Source of the DNA: Pseudacidovorax sp.
Lineage (GTDB): Bacteria > Pseudomonadota > Gammaproteobacteria > Burkholderiales > Burkholderiaceae_C
Assembly: GCF_017991995.1 (NCBI RefSeq)
Contig: NZ_JAGOPN010000023.1
Span: 35,673 to 99,672 of the forward strand
Length of the DNA: 64,000 bases
Direction: 5' to 3'
A model generated the notes under the pieces. The model saw only the letters and a list, made by a program, of their open reading frames with translations. It was not told the origin of the DNA and searched no databases. Position numbers and translations under genes: made by a program. Positions 48,673 to 58,045 of the stretch are shown in pieces; within the stretch, counting starts at the first letter, position 1; each line of letters starts with the position of its first letter.

Positions 48673-50406
48673 ATGGCTGTTGCCGACCCACCGCTTCGTG
48701 ACACCGCCTCCGTTGCGCTGCCTGGTTTGGCACGCGCCCTGGTGTCGGCAGGCATCCTGGACGCGCAAGCCGCCGAGCAGATTTACCGTCGCTCGCTGGC
48801 CTCGCGCAGCAGTTTCATTGCCGAACTCACCGGCACCGGCCAGGTATCTCCGCATGAGTTGGCGCATGTGCTGGCGATCAGCTTCTCCGCCCCCCTGGTC
48901 GATCTCGCCGCAGTCGATCCGCTGCGACTGCCCAAGGGGCTGCTGGATGTGCGCCTCTGCCAGTCCTACCGCATTGTGGTGTTGGCCAAGCGTGGCAATC
49001 GGCTGGTGGTGGCCACGGCCGACCCCTCCGATCAGCAGGCGGCAGAAAAGATCAAGTTCGCCTCCCAACTGGGCGTGGACTGGGTGGTGGCCGAGTACGA
49101 CAAGCTGTCGCGCCTGGTCGACGCGAGCGCGGCCACCCCCTCGGAAACGCTGGAGCAACTGGCGAGCAGCGAGTTCGAGTACGACGAACTGCTCGGCGAG
49201 CCGGACGAGGCCCAGGAGACGGCCGCCTCTTCCGAGGTGGAGGACGCACCCGTGGTGCGCTTCCTGCAGAAGATGCTGCTCGACGCCTTCTCCATGCGCG
49301 CCTCCGACATCCACTTCGAGCCCTACGAGCACAACTACCGCGTGCGCTTCCGGGTGGATGGCGAACTGCGCGAGATCGCCAGCCCGCCCGTGGCCATCAA
49401 GGACAAGCTGGCCTCGCGCATCAAGGTGATCTCCAAGCTGGACATCTCCGAGAAGCGCATCCCGCAGGACGGCCGGATGAAGCTGAAGATCGGCGCCGAC
49501 CGGGTGATCGACTTCCGCGTCAGCACATTGCCCACGCTCTTCGGCGAGAAAATCGTGATCCGGATCCTCGACCCCAGCAGCGCGCGTCTGGGCATCGACG
49601 CGCTCGGCTACGACGCAGACGAAAAGGAGCGCCTGCTCACCGCCATCGGCCGACCCTACGGCATGATCCTGGTGACCGGGCCCACGGGCTCGGGCAAGAC
49701 GGTATCGCTCTACACCTGCCTGAACCTGCTGAACAAGCCGGGCGTCAACATCGCCACCGCCGAGGACCCGTCCGAGATCAACCTCCCGGGTGTCAACCAG
49801 GTCAACGTCAACGAGAAGGCCGGCCTGACCTTCGCGACGGCGCTGCGCGCCTTCCTGCGGCAGGACCCGGACATCATCATGGTCGGCGAGATCCGCGACC
49901 TGGACACGGCCGACATCGCCATCAAGGCCGCGCAGACCGGCCATCTGGTGCTCTCCACGCTGCACACCAACGACGCGCCCACCACGCTGACGCGGATGCG
50001 CAACATGGGCATCGCCCCCTTCAACATCGCGTCGAGCGTCATCCTGATCACCGCCCAGCGCCTGGCGCGTCGCCTGTGCCCGCAGTGCAAGCTGCCCGCC
50101 GACCTTCCGCCGCAGGCGCTGCTGGACGCCGGCTTCCGGCGCGAGGAGCTCGACGGCAGCTGGAAGCCCTACCGACCCGTGGGCTGCCCCGCCTGCAGCG
50201 GCGGCTACAAGGGCCGGGTCGGCATCTACCAGGTGATGCCGATCTCGGAGGAGATCCAGAAGATCATCCTTCGCGATGGCAGCGCGCTCGAGATCGCCGC
50301 CCAGTCCGAGCGCGAGGGCGTGCGCTCGCTGCGCCGCTCGGGTCTGCAGAAGGTGATGCAGGGCGTGACCTCGCTCGAAGAGGTGCTCGGCGTCACCAAC
50401 GAATAG
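48673..50406 (+). CDS. pilB: Type IV pilus assembly ATPase PilB
   Basis: This 577-residue GspE/PilB-family ATPase powers pilin polymerisation. The N-terminal GSPII_E domain spans residues 1-150 or so. The ATPase core has Walker A GPTGSGKTVSLYT from residue 336, the Asp box (DPSEINLPGVNQVNVNEKAGLTF), Walker B (MVGEIRDLDTADIAIKAAQTGH) and the His box (LSTLHTND). A tetra-Cys zinc site follows (LCPQCKLP and GCPACSGGYKGR). The start MAVADPPLRD was chosen because the sequence upstream is not family-like. pilC and pilD follow in the same operon. Confidence 0.95.
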   Translation: MAVADPPLRDTASVALPGLARALVSAGILDAQAAEQIYRRSLASRSSFIAELTGTGQVSPHELAHVLAISFSAPLVDLAAVDPLRLPKGLLDVRLCQSYRIVVLAKRGNRLVVATADPSDQQAAEKIKFASQLGVDWVVAEYDKLSRLVDASAATPSETLEQLASSEFEYDELLGEPDEAQETAASSEVEDAPVVRFLQKMLLDAFSMRASDIHFEPYEHNYRVRFRVDGELREIASPPVAIKDKLASRIKVISKLDISEKRIPQDGRMKLKIGADRVIDFRVSTLPTLFGEKIVIRILDPSSARLGIDALGYDADEKERLLTAIGRPYGMILVTGPTGSGKTVSLYTCLNLLNKPGVNIATAEDPSEINLPGVNQVNVNEKAGLTFATALRAFLRQDPDIIMVGEIRDLDTADIAIKAAQTGHLVLSTLHTNDAPTTLTRMRNMGIAPFNIASSVILITAQRLARRLCPQCKLPADLPPQALLDAGFRREELDGSWKPYRPVGCPACSGGYKGRVGIYQVMPISEEIQKIILRDGSALEIAAQSEREGVRSLRRSGLQKVMQGVTSLEEVLGVTNE

Positions 50407-50434
50407 ACTCGGACGCGCGCCCAACGGAGTTGCC

Positions 50435-51673
50435 ATGGCCACAGCCGCCCAGAAACGAAGCCCCACCCGCCCCACCTCTGCCAAGGAACACCTCTACGAG
50501 TGGGAAGGCCGCGACCGCAACGGCAAGGCCGTCCGGGGCGAGATGCGGGCCCTGGGCGAGAACCAGGTCCAGGCCTCGCTGCGGCGCCAGGGCGTGCTGA
50601 CCACCAAGATCAAGAAGCGCCGCCTGCGCTCGGGCAAGGCGATCAAGCCACGCGACGTGGCCGTGTTCACCCGGCAGATGGCGACGATGATGAAGGCCGG
50701 CGTGCCGCTGCTGCAGTCCTTCGACATCGTGGGCCGCGGCAACAGCAATCCCAACATGGCGCGGCTGCTCAACGACATCCGCACCGACGTGGAGACCGGC
50801 ACCTCGCTGTCCTCGGCCTTCCGCAAACATCCCAAGTACTTCAACAGCCTCTACTGCAACCTGATCGAGGCCGGCGAGGCGGCCGGCATCCTGGAAGAAC
50901 TGCTCGACCGCCTGGCCATCTACATGGAGAAGACCGAGGCCATCAAGTCAAAGATCAAATCGGCGCTGATGTACCCGACGGCCGTGATCCTGGTGGCCTT
51001 CATCGTGGTCACGATCATCATGCTGTTCGTGATCCCGTCCTTCAAGCAGGTGTTCACCTCCTTCGGGGCCGACCTGCCCGCGCCCACGCTGTTCGTCATC
51101 GCCATGAGCGAATTCTTCGTGGGCTACTGGTGGTTGATCTTCGGGGTGCTGATCGCGGGCGGCTACTTCCTCATGCAGGCCTGGAAGCGCAACGAGAAAT
51201 TCCAGGAAGGCATGGACCGCCTGCTGCTGCGCCTGCCGATCTTCGGCGCGCTCATCGACAAGTCCTGCGTGGCGCGCTGGACGCGCACGCTGTCGACCAT
51301 GTTCGCCGCTGGCGTCCCGCTGGTGGAGGCGCTCGACTCGGTGGGTGGCGCATCAGGCAACTCGGTGTATGCGAAGGCCACCACCCGCATTCAGCAGGAG
51401 GTGTCCACGGGCACCAGCCTGACGACGGCCATGACGGGCGCGAACCTGTTCCCGCCCATGGTGCTGCAGATGACGGCCATCGGCGAGGAGTCCGGCTCCA
51501 TCGACCACATGCTGGGGAAGGCCGCCGACTTCTACGAGCAGGAGGTCGACGCCATGGTGGCGGGCCTGTCGAGCCTGATGGAGCCGATCATCATCGTTGT
51601 GTTGGGAGTGGTGATCGGGGGCATCGTCGTGTCGATGTACCTGCCGATCTTCAAGCTGGGCCAGGTCGTCTGA
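50435..51673 (+). CDS. pilC: Type IV pilus inner-membrane platform protein PilC
   Basis: This 412-residue GspF/PilC-family protein has two homologous cytoplasmic domains (FTRQMATMMKAGVPLLQSFDIV, RWTRTLSTMFAAGVPLVEALDSV) and hydrophobic segments at about 180-210, 225-255 and the C-terminus (IIIVVLGVVIGGIVVSMYLPIF). GEAAGILEELLDRLAIYMEKTEAIKSK is a classical PilC motif. It interacts with PilB to drive pilus growth. The last three bases overlap the start of pilD (TGATG). Confidence 0.96.
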   Translation: MATAAQKRSPTRPTSAKEHLYEWEGRDRNGKAVRGEMRALGENQVQASLRRQGVLTTKIKKRRLRSGKAIKPRDVAVFTRQMATMMKAGVPLLQSFDIVGRGNSNPNMARLLNDIRTDVETGTSLSSAFRKHPKYFNSLYCNLIEAGEAAGILEELLDRLAIYMEKTEAIKSKIKSALMYPTAVILVAFIVVTIIMLFVIPSFKQVFTSFGADLPAPTLFVIAMSEFFVGYWWLIFGVLIAGGYFLMQAWKRNEKFQEGMDRLLLRLPIFGALIDKSCVARWTRTLSTMFAAGVPLVEALDSVGGASGNSVYAKATTRIQQEVSTGTSLTTAMTGANLFPPMVLQMTAIGEESGSIDHMLGKAADFYEQEVDAMVAGLSSLMEPIIIVVLGVVIGGIVVSMYLPIFKLGQVV

Positions 51674-52626
51674 TGGCGCCGGCGTTCCTGGATGCCGCGG
51701 CAGGCGGCCTGCTGGGCCTCGTCGTCGGCAGCTTCCTCAACGTGGTGATCCATCGCCTGCCGTGCATGATGTACCGCGGCTGGCTCGTGGATGCCACGGC
51801 CAACCTGGCGCCCCAACCCGGCATTCCCAGCCTGTGGGAACTGGTCTTCGGCAAAGACACCAAGCCCCCCGGCCGTCTCGAGCAGGATGCCCAGACCGCG
51901 CTCGACCAGGTCGATGCGCTGCCACCACTCACGCTCGCGCGACCGGGATCGCGCTGCGGCCACTGCGGCCACGAGATCCGGTGGTACGAAAACATCCCGC
52001 TGCTGAGCTGGCTGGTGCTGGGGGGCCGCTGCAGCGCCTGCAAGGCGCCGATCGGCCTGCGCTACCCGGCGGTCGAACTGGTCACTGGCGCGCTGTTCGC
52101 GCTGTGCGCATGGCGCTTCGGCATGACGCCGGTCGCAGGCCTCTGGGCGACGTTTTGCGCGATCCTCGTCTGCCAGTTCGTCATCGACCTTGACACCCAA
52201 CTTCTGCCGGACTCGCTCAACTACCTGCTGCTGTGGCTGGGCCTGGCGGGGGCAGCCTATGGGCTGACCGGGGTTTCGCCCACCTCGGCCATCTGGGGCG
52301 CCATCTTCGGCTATCTGAGCCTCTGGATCGTCTATCGGCTCTACCGGGCCGCCACCGGCAAGGAGGGCATGGGCTTTGGCGACTTCAAGCTGCTGGCCGC
52401 CCTGGGCGCCTGGCTGGGCGCCCCCTTCCTGCTGGCCATCATCCTCGTGTCCTCGCTGGTGGGCGCCGTGCTGGGCGTCGTGCTGCTGCTGGTGGGCCGC
52501 CTGGCCAACCGGCATGTGCCCCTGTCTTTCGGCCCCTTCCTGGCGGGCGCGGGCCTGCTCTGCCTGATCGTCGGGCCAGCCACCGTGCGCGACTGGCTTC
52601 CCTTCGCCTTCCCCCTGGGCTTCTGA
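51673..52626 (+). CDS. pilD: Prepilin peptidase / N-methyltransferase PilD
   Basis: This 317-residue membrane enzyme cleaves and methylates prepilins. The zinc-binding pair CGHCGHE and CSACKAPIG lies in the N-terminal cytoplasmic loop. The aspartyl protease residues are in FVIDLDTQLLPD and GMGFGDFKLLAALG. About eight membrane helices follow the first segment (GLLGLVVGSFLNVVIHRLP). It is slightly longer than P. aeruginosa PilD (290), with extra residues around VDATANLAPQPG. It is translationally coupled to pilC. Confidence 0.95.
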   Translation: MAPAFLDAAAGGLLGLVVGSFLNVVIHRLPCMMYRGWLVDATANLAPQPGIPSLWELVFGKDTKPPGRLEQDAQTALDQVDALPPLTLARPGSRCGHCGHEIRWYENIPLLSWLVLGGRCSACKAPIGLRYPAVELVTGALFALCAWRFGMTPVAGLWATFCAILVCQFVIDLDTQLLPDSLNYLLLWLGLAGAAYGLTGVSPTSAIWGAIFGYLSLWIVYRLYRAATGKEGMGFGDFKLLAALGAWLGAPFLLAIILVSSLVGAVLGVVLLLVGRLANRHVPLSFGPFLAGAGLLCLIVGPATVRDWLPFAFPLGF

Positions 52627-52633
52627 GTCGGCC

Positions 52634-53239
52634 ATGCTGCGCATCGGCCTCACCGGCGGCATCGGCAGCGGCAAGAGCACCGTCGCCGCCCAACTGCAGG
52701 CGCTGGGCGCAGGCCTGGTCGACACCGACGCCATCGCGCGCCAGCTGACGACGCCGGGCGGGCGGGCCATGCCCGCCATCGTGGAGGCCTTCGGGCCCGA
52801 AATGGCGGCCCCCGACGGCAGCCTCGACCGGGCCCGGATGCGCGAACTCGCCTTCGGCAACCCCGACGTCCGCCACCGCCTGCAGGGCGTGCTCCATCCA
52901 CTGATCGGCGAGGAATGCGAGCGTCAGGCGCGTGAACACGGCGACCTGCCCATGCTCGTTTTTGACGTCCCGCTGCTGGTGGAGTCCGGTCGCTGGCGCG
53001 CCCTGGTGAATCGTGTGCTCGTGGTCGATGCGTCCGAAGACGTCCAGGTGCGCCGCGTCATGGCCCGCTCCGGCTGGCCGGAGGAGACTGTGCGCGCCGT
53101 GATCGCGCAGCAGGCGTCGCGCGCCCAGCGGCGGGCGGCGGCCGACGCCGTGATCCACAACGAGGAACTCGGCATGGATGCCCTCGCTCTATGCGTCCAG
53201 TCGTTGTGGCAGCGTTGGGTCAGGCCGGGCTTGCGATAA
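52634..53239 (+). CDS. coaE: Dephospho-CoA kinase
   Basis: This 201-residue enzyme catalyses the last step of CoA synthesis. P-loop: GLTGGIGSGKSTVA from residue 5. LVDTDAIARQLTTPGGRAMPAI and LLVESGRW are conserved. It lies seven bases after pilD. In E. coli and other proteobacteria coaE is adjacent to zapD; here a three-gene cassette separates them. Confidence 0.96.
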   Translation: MLRIGLTGGIGSGKSTVAAQLQALGAGLVDTDAIARQLTTPGGRAMPAIVEAFGPEMAAPDGSLDRARMRELAFGNPDVRHRLQGVLHPLIGEECERQAREHGDLPMLVFDVPLLVESGRWRALVNRVLVVDASEDVQVRRVMARSGWPEETVRAVIAQQASRAQRRAAADAVIHNEELGMDALALCVQSLWQRWVRPGLR

Positions 53240-53260
53240 TCCCGCGCTGCTCCTTCGCGA

Positions 53261-53280
53261 CCCGCCCACCCTGGGGCGGG
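53261..53280 (+). other. Stem-loop downstream of coaE
   Basis: CCCGCCC (53261-53267) and GGGCGGG (53274-53280) form a 7-bp perfect stem with a six-base loop, 22 bases past the coaE stop and 75 bases before the MBOAT gene. No T-run follows. It may mark the end of the pil-coaE transcript. Confidence 0.5.
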
Positions 53281-53354
53281 CATCACAACGCAGAGACACG
53301 CGCAGGACCTCGTACGGCCCCGCCGAAACCGGCGCACAAGAAGCCCCATCCCCG

Positions 53355-54845
53355 ATGCTTTTCAATTCCTACGCGTTCATCTTCGTCTTCTTCCCGCTGG
53401 TGCTGGCGGGCTTCTTCCTGATCGGATGGCGCAACACGCGGGCAGCGGCGGGCTTCCTGGCGCTGGCGTCGCTCTTCTTCTACGGCTGGTGGAGTGTGAA
53501 GGCCCTGCCCCTGCTGCTGGCTTCCATCTGCATGAACTACTGGTTCGGCCTGCAGCTCACGCCGCAGGAGGGCCGCAGCGACCGCGCACGCAAGCGCATG
53601 CTGGTGCTGGCGCTGACCGTGAACCTGACGCTGCTGGGTGTCTTCAAGTACGCGGACTTCTTCATCGGCAACGTGAACGAGGCCCTGGGCGAGGCGGGCA
53701 TCGCACCCCTGCCGATGCTGCATGTGGCGCTGCCCATCGGCATCTCCTTCTACACCTTCACGCAGATCGCCTTCCTGGTGGACTGCTGGCAGGGCAAGGT
53801 GCGCGAACGCAGCTTCGTGCACTACGTGCTGTTCGTGACCTACTTCCCGCACCTGATCGCGGGCCCGGTGCTGCACCACGCGCAGATGATGCCGCAGTTC
53901 GCCAACCCGGCGACCTACCGCGTGGACACCAACAAGCTCGCACTTGGACTGGCCATCTTCAGCTTCGGCCTCGCCAAGAAGCTGCTGATCGCGGACCGCA
54001 TGGGCGAGTACGCGGACATGGTCTTCCACGGCGTGCAGGGCGGCACCATCCCGACCCTGATCAGCGCTTGGTTCGGGGTGCTCGCCTATACGCTGCAGAT
54101 CTACTTCGACTTCTCCGGCTACTCCGACATGGCAGTGGGCATCGCGCTGTGCATGGGCGTGAACCTGCCGCTCAACTTCGCTTCGCCCTACAAGTCGACC
54201 AGCATCATCGAGTTCTGGCGCCGGTGGCACATCTCGCTGTCGACCTTCCTGCGCGACTACCTCTACATCCCGCTCGGTGGCAACCGCAAGGGCGAAGCAC
54301 GACGCTACCTCAACCTCTTCCTGACCATGCTGCTGGGCGGCCTGTGGCACGGCGCCGCCTGGACCTTCGTGCTGTGGGGTGCGCTGCACGGCATCTACCT
54401 CACCATCAACCATCTCTGGAACGCCAAGGTTCGGCGCAACCGGCCGCCGAGCAGGTGGACCCTGCCGCTGCGCTGGCTGCTGACCTTCCTGTGCGTGATG
54501 GTCGCCTGGGTGGTGTTCCGCGCCGACAGCATGACCACCGCCATGCACCTCTACAAGGGCATGCTGGGGCTCAACGGCGTCTCGATGTCCGCCTTCTCCG
54601 AGTTCACCATCCCCTACCGCAAGCCCGAGTTCTTCCAGACCATGTTCCTGGGCCTTTTCATCTGCCTGGCCCTGCCGCCCACCATCAGCCTGCAGCGCTG
54701 GGTGCCGGTGGTCCCGGCCCTGGCCGGCCGTCCCCGACTGGCCGGCCTCGCCACCGTGGTCACGGCCGCCGTGACCGTGCTGCTGCTGGGCATGTCCATC
54801 TCGCGACTGGGCACCTACAGCCCCTTCCTGTACTTCCAGTTCTGA
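53355..54845 (+). CDS. MBOAT family O-acyltransferase (AlgI-like)
   Basis: This 496-residue polytopic membrane protein starts MLFNSYAFIFVFFPLVLAGFFLIGW. MBOAT signatures: YFDFSGYSDMAVGIALCMGVNLPLNFASPYKSTSIIEFWRRWHISLSTFLRDYLYIPLGGNRKG, with the conserved His at residue 332 in GLWHGAAWTFVLWGALHG and a second His at 345. The homologue AlgI acetylates alginate, passing an acyl group across the membrane. Two SGNH-type exported proteins follow in the same direction. No polysaccharide synthesis gene is in the window, so the acceptor is unknown. Confidence 0.93.
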   Translation: MLFNSYAFIFVFFPLVLAGFFLIGWRNTRAAAGFLALASLFFYGWWSVKALPLLLASICMNYWFGLQLTPQEGRSDRARKRMLVLALTVNLTLLGVFKYADFFIGNVNEALGEAGIAPLPMLHVALPIGISFYTFTQIAFLVDCWQGKVRERSFVHYVLFVTYFPHLIAGPVLHHAQMMPQFANPATYRVDTNKLALGLAIFSFGLAKKLLIADRMGEYADMVFHGVQGGTIPTLISAWFGVLAYTLQIYFDFSGYSDMAVGIALCMGVNLPLNFASPYKSTSIIEFWRRWHISLSTFLRDYLYIPLGGNRKGEARRYLNLFLTMLLGGLWHGAAWTFVLWGALHGIYLTINHLWNAKVRRNRPPSRWTLPLRWLLTFLCVMVAWVVFRADSMTTAMHLYKGMLGLNGVSMSAFSEFTIPYRKPEFFQTMFLGLFICLALPPTISLQRWVPVVPALAGRPRLAGLATVVTAAVTVLLLGMSISRLGTYSPFLYFQF

Positions 54846-54858
54846 CGAAGCGGCAGTG

Positions 54859-55881
54859 ATGCACAAGCCCGCGCGGACCTGGCTCGGCGTCTTCATGACC
54901 GGTTTTGCGGTCATCGTCGCGCTGTTCCTGGTCACCCTGTTCACGCAGCCGGCCGAAGGCGGCCTCACGCGCATCGGCCGCGTCTCCGAGGACGCCTTCG
55001 GCTGGCGGTCCGTGCCACCGGAGATCCCCATGGCCCATGTCCGTGGATGGGAACCGGCCGACGCGGACATCCTGGTCATCGGCGACAGCTTCTCGATGTA
55101 CTACGCCTGGCAGTCGCCCCTGGTCGCAGCGGGCTACAAGGTGGCGACCACGCACTGGGACCGGAGCGGCCCGCTGTGCGCCGACTTCCCGGCCTGGTTG
55201 ACGTCCATCGGCTTCAAGGGCCGGCTGGTCATCCTCGAGAGCATCGAGCGGCTGCTGCCCGAACGCCTGGAGCAGGCCCAGGGTTGCGAGACCATGATCC
55301 GCCGCCCGCTCAAGGCGCTGCCCGTGCCCACGCAGAGCCCGGCCCAACCGGCCCCGGGCTTCCGGCTCAACTGGGAGTCGCCCCTGACCACCGGCCTCAT
55401 CACCTACCTCAACACGCGCCAGATCGTGAAGACGGATGGCGTGGTGGACGTGGAACACGAGCGCTTCGGCGACTACATCTTCTCCAGCCCGGTGGCCGAT
55501 GGCTGCAGGCAGTTCAGCAGCCGCGTCTGCGACAAGAGCCTGTTTCTCACGGCCGATCGGACCAACCGCGAGCTGCAACCCCGCGATGCCGATTTCATGG
55601 CCACCCTGACGCGCCGGGCGGCGCCGGTGAAGGTCATGTGGATGGTGGTGCCCAACAAGACCACCGTCTACCTCGACATCTCCAACGCCAGCGCCTTCGT
55701 GGCCCGCAGCAACGCCCTGGGCGTGGGCCCCGACCTCTTCGCGATGGCCCAGGAACAGCGCCTGCGCATCATCGACCTCTACTGGCCCAACGACACGCAC
55801 TGGTCGATGCAAGGCCAGCTCTATTTCGGCAGCCGCATGGTCGACGCCGTGCGGGCGGCCGGGCTGGAACCTCTTCCCTGA
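54859..55881 (+). CDS. SGNH-type periplasmic protein, paralog 1 (likely acyltransfer partner of MBOAT)
   Basis: This 340-residue protein has one N-terminal membrane anchor (LGVFMTGFAVIVALFLVTLF) and a periplasmic domain. A nucleophile motif GDSFS lies at 75-79 with Ser77, and D312-T-H314 (NDTHWS) is near the C-terminus, giving an SGNH-like Ser/Asp/His set. NKTTVYLD and WPNDTHWSMQGQ are shared with the next gene. It starts ten bases after the MBOAT stop, with ATG 54859 (a GTG three bases earlier is possible). It probably completes transfer of the acyl group to a surface glycan. No close characterised family was recognised. Confidence 0.8.
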   Translation: MHKPARTWLGVFMTGFAVIVALFLVTLFTQPAEGGLTRIGRVSEDAFGWRSVPPEIPMAHVRGWEPADADILVIGDSFSMYYAWQSPLVAAGYKVATTHWDRSGPLCADFPAWLTSIGFKGRLVILESIERLLPERLEQAQGCETMIRRPLKALPVPTQSPAQPAPGFRLNWESPLTTGLITYLNTRQIVKTDGVVDVEHERFGDYIFSSPVADGCRQFSSRVCDKSLFLTADRTNRELQPRDADFMATLTRRAAPVKVMWMVVPNKTTVYLDISNASAFVARSNALGVGPDLFAMAQEQRLRIIDLYWPNDTHWSMQGQLYFGSRMVDAVRAAGLEPLP

Positions 55882-55889
55882 CAGCGTTC

Positions 55890-56897
55890 ATGAATTACGC
55901 AGCGATCTGGCTTCGCACCTTTCTCGTCGGCTTCGTCGTCGTCAGCGTCCTGCTGGTGCTGACGCTGTTCACGCCGGTCCCCTATGGCGATCTGACCCGC
56001 ATCGGCCGGCTGTCGGACGCGGAGTTCGGCTGGCAGCAGCCCGCGCCGCCCGCACCTCCCGCCGAGTCGTTGAAGTCCTCGCCACTGAGCGATGCCGACA
56101 TCGTGGTGGTGGGGGACAGCTTTTCGATGACCCTGTACTGGCAGTCGACGCTGGTTCGCGCCGGCTACAAGGTCTCCACCATCTACTGGGGCCAGGTGGG
56201 CTACCTGTGCGGCGACTTCTCTCAGTGGCTTCAGCGCGCGGGCTTCCGCGGTCGCCTGGTCATCGCCGAAAGCGTCGAGCGCCTGCTCGACGAGCGCGTA
56301 CGCAAGAGCGACAGTTGCGCCACCATGGGCAAGAAGCCGCCCGATGTGAAGGCCGAGCCCTTCATCCGTCCCTTGGTCGGGGTGCCGGACCTGGGCCTGA
56401 ACTGGAGCGCCAAACTGACAACCGGCCTGATCACCTACCGCAACATGAAGGCGGTGCACAAGTCGCACACCGACCTGCAATTCGGCGACGACACCCAAGT
56501 GCGCTTCGTGCCCGATGGCTGCAAGCAGTTCTCGCACCACCTGTGCGAGCGCGCGCTCTTCTTCAAAGAAGATCTGACCAACGGCCCGCTGACGGCGCGG
56601 ACCTTCGAGCACATGGTCAGCTTCACGCGCTCGCAACCGATCCCCATCTTGTGGATGGTCATTCCCAACAAGACGACCGTCTACCTGGACCCGTCCTACT
56701 CCGACGCCTTCCTCGCTCGCTTCCGGCCGAGCGGCCTCGGCCCCGACCTGTTTGCCTATGCGCAATCCGCACGGCACCAGGTGCGCGACCTCTACTTTCC
56801 CAACGACACGCACTTCTCCATGCACGGGCAGTATGCGTTGGGGGACATCATGCTCAAGGAAGTGCAGGCGCGACTGGGTGTCGCCAAGGCCCCGTGA
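55890..56897 (+). CDS. SGNH-type periplasmic protein, paralog 2
   Basis: This 335-residue protein is the tandem paralog of the preceding gene. It has an N-terminal anchor (FLVGFVVVSVLLVLTLF), GDSFS at 75-79, and D306-T-H308 (NDTHFS). Shared stretches include LTRIGR, GYKVST, RLVIAESVERLL, LTTGLITY, PDGCKQFS, WMVIPNKTTVYLD and GPDLFAYAQ. It starts eight bases after the first paralog's stop. Two copies suggest two positions or acceptors, or a heteromeric partner pair. The function is inferred from the motif and MBOAT context. Confidence 0.8.
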   Translation: MNYAAIWLRTFLVGFVVVSVLLVLTLFTPVPYGDLTRIGRLSDAEFGWQQPAPPAPPAESLKSSPLSDADIVVVGDSFSMTLYWQSTLVRAGYKVSTIYWGQVGYLCGDFSQWLQRAGFRGRLVIAESVERLLDERVRKSDSCATMGKKPPDVKAEPFIRPLVGVPDLGLNWSAKLTTGLITYRNMKAVHKSHTDLQFGDDTQVRFVPDGCKQFSHHLCERALFFKEDLTNGPLTARTFEHMVSFTRSQPIPILWMVIPNKTTVYLDPSYSDAFLARFRPSGLGPDLFAYAQSARHQVRDLYFPNDTHFSMHGQYALGDIMLKEVQARLGVAKAP

Positions 56898-56966
56898 AAC
56901 ATTGGGAACCGGACACGCATGTGGCATCGCGGCAACTATGATGTCGCGAAGGAGCCCCACAGAGAC

Positions 56967-57722
56967 GTGATCCTCTACGAATATCCCTTCAACGAGCGCA
57001 TCCGGACCTACCTTCGGCTCGAGCACCTGTTCCGTCGCCTGGGCGAACTGGTGCCATCGGACTCGGCGCTGCATCATCATTTCGCGTTGCTCACCATGTT
57101 CGACATCATGGACGTGGCGGGCCGCGCCGACCTCAAGTCCGAGGCGCTGCGAGACCTGGACAAGCAGAAGGCGGTGTTCAACGGCTACCGCGGCAATCCC
57201 GCCATCCAGGAGTCGTTGCTCGACGCATTCGTGTTGCAGCTGGACCGTGCCTTCCAGTCGCTCAACAGCGCAAGCGGCAAGGCGGGCCAGACGCTGGCCG
57301 AGAACGAGTGGCTGATGAGCATCCGCAGCCGAGCGGGCATTCCTGCCGGCACCTGCGAATTCGACCTGCCCGCCTATCACGCCTGGCAGCACCGCAGTGC
57401 CGCCCAGCGTCGGGCCGACCTGCAGCAATGGGCCGCGAGCCTGTCGCCGCTGGCCGAGGCCGTCTATCTGCTGCTCAAGCTGCTGCGCGATGCCGACATG
57501 CCCTGCCGGGTGATGGCCACGCGTGGGCAGTTCCAGCAGACGCTGCCGCAGAGCCGCAGCTTCCAGTTGCTCCGCCTGCGTATCGACCCGTCGCTCGATG
57601 TGGTGCCGGAGATCAGCGGCAATCGCTTGATGGTCTCTGTGCGGCTGATGCGGCAGGATGAGCAGGGCCATCTGCAACCCAGCATCGACGACGCGCCGTT
57701 CGAGCTCACTCTGTGCGCCTGA
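56967..57722 (+). CDS. zapD: Cell division protein ZapD
   Basis: This 251-residue protein cross-links FtsZ filaments. The start is GTG 56967, reading [21 protein letters not shown] after the initiator, which matches the family N-terminus and length; GGAG lies about 12 bases upstream. An ATG at 56919 would add 16 non-conserved residues. Conserved regions include [11 protein letters not shown] and [11 protein letters not shown]. It follows the MBOAT cassette by 69 bases and is followed by yacG. Confidence 0.95.
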   Translation: MILYEYPFNERIRTYLRLEHLFRRLGELVPSDSALHHHFALLTMFDIMDVAGRADLKSEALRDLDKQKAVFNGYRGNPAIQESLLDAFVLQLDRAFQSLNSASGKAGQTLAENEWLMSIRSRAGIPAGTCEFDLPAYHAWQHRSAAQRRADLQQWAASLSPLAEAVYLLLKLLRDADMPCRVMATRGQFQQTLPQSRSFQLLRLRIDPSLDVVPEISGNRLMVSVRLMRQDEQGHLQPSIDDAPFELTLCA

Positions 57723-57741
57723 AGGGCGCCCTGCCGTTCCG

Positions 57742-57960
57742 ATGAGTTCCGACCCAAAGAAGAAGCCTGCTGTTCGCCTGGTGCCCTGCCCCGCCTGCGG
57801 GCAGGACAGCGTCTATGCGCCAGAGAACCGCTTCCGCCCGTTCTGCAGCGCACGGTGCAAGGGCATCGACCTGGGGGCGTGGGCCAGCGAGCAGTTCCGC
57901 ATGCCGACCGAGGCGCCGCCCGACGACGAGCCCTTCGGGGATCCGCGCCTGCAAAGCTGA
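57742..57960 (+). CDS. yacG: DNA gyrase inhibitor YacG (zinc-binding)
   Basis: This 72-residue protein has the zinc site C16-x2-C19 and C35-x3-C39 ([33 protein letters not shown]). YacG binds GyrB and blocks DNA binding. It lies 19 bases after zapD, the standard proteobacterial neighbourhood. The tail [11 protein letters not shown] is variable. Confidence 0.95.
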   Translation: MSSDPKKKPAVRLVPCPACGQDSVYAPENRFRPFCSARCKGIDLGAWASEQFRMPTEAPPDDEPFGDPRLQS

Positions 57961-58045
57961 GAGAAGGTCGCCTGGCCGCGGAAGGCTGGTCACTCGGCAC
58001 ATTCGCAGCAGCCGGGAGGCGACGCCCAGCCTGAGGGATGTTGCC

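Noticed and set aside
54859..56897. AlgX/AlgJ identity for the two SGNH proteins
   Set aside because: The order of catalytic motifs is opposite to the one I recall for AlgX (D-x-H before GDSF), and they lack the AlgX carbohydrate-binding module; only the general SGNH assignment is kept.
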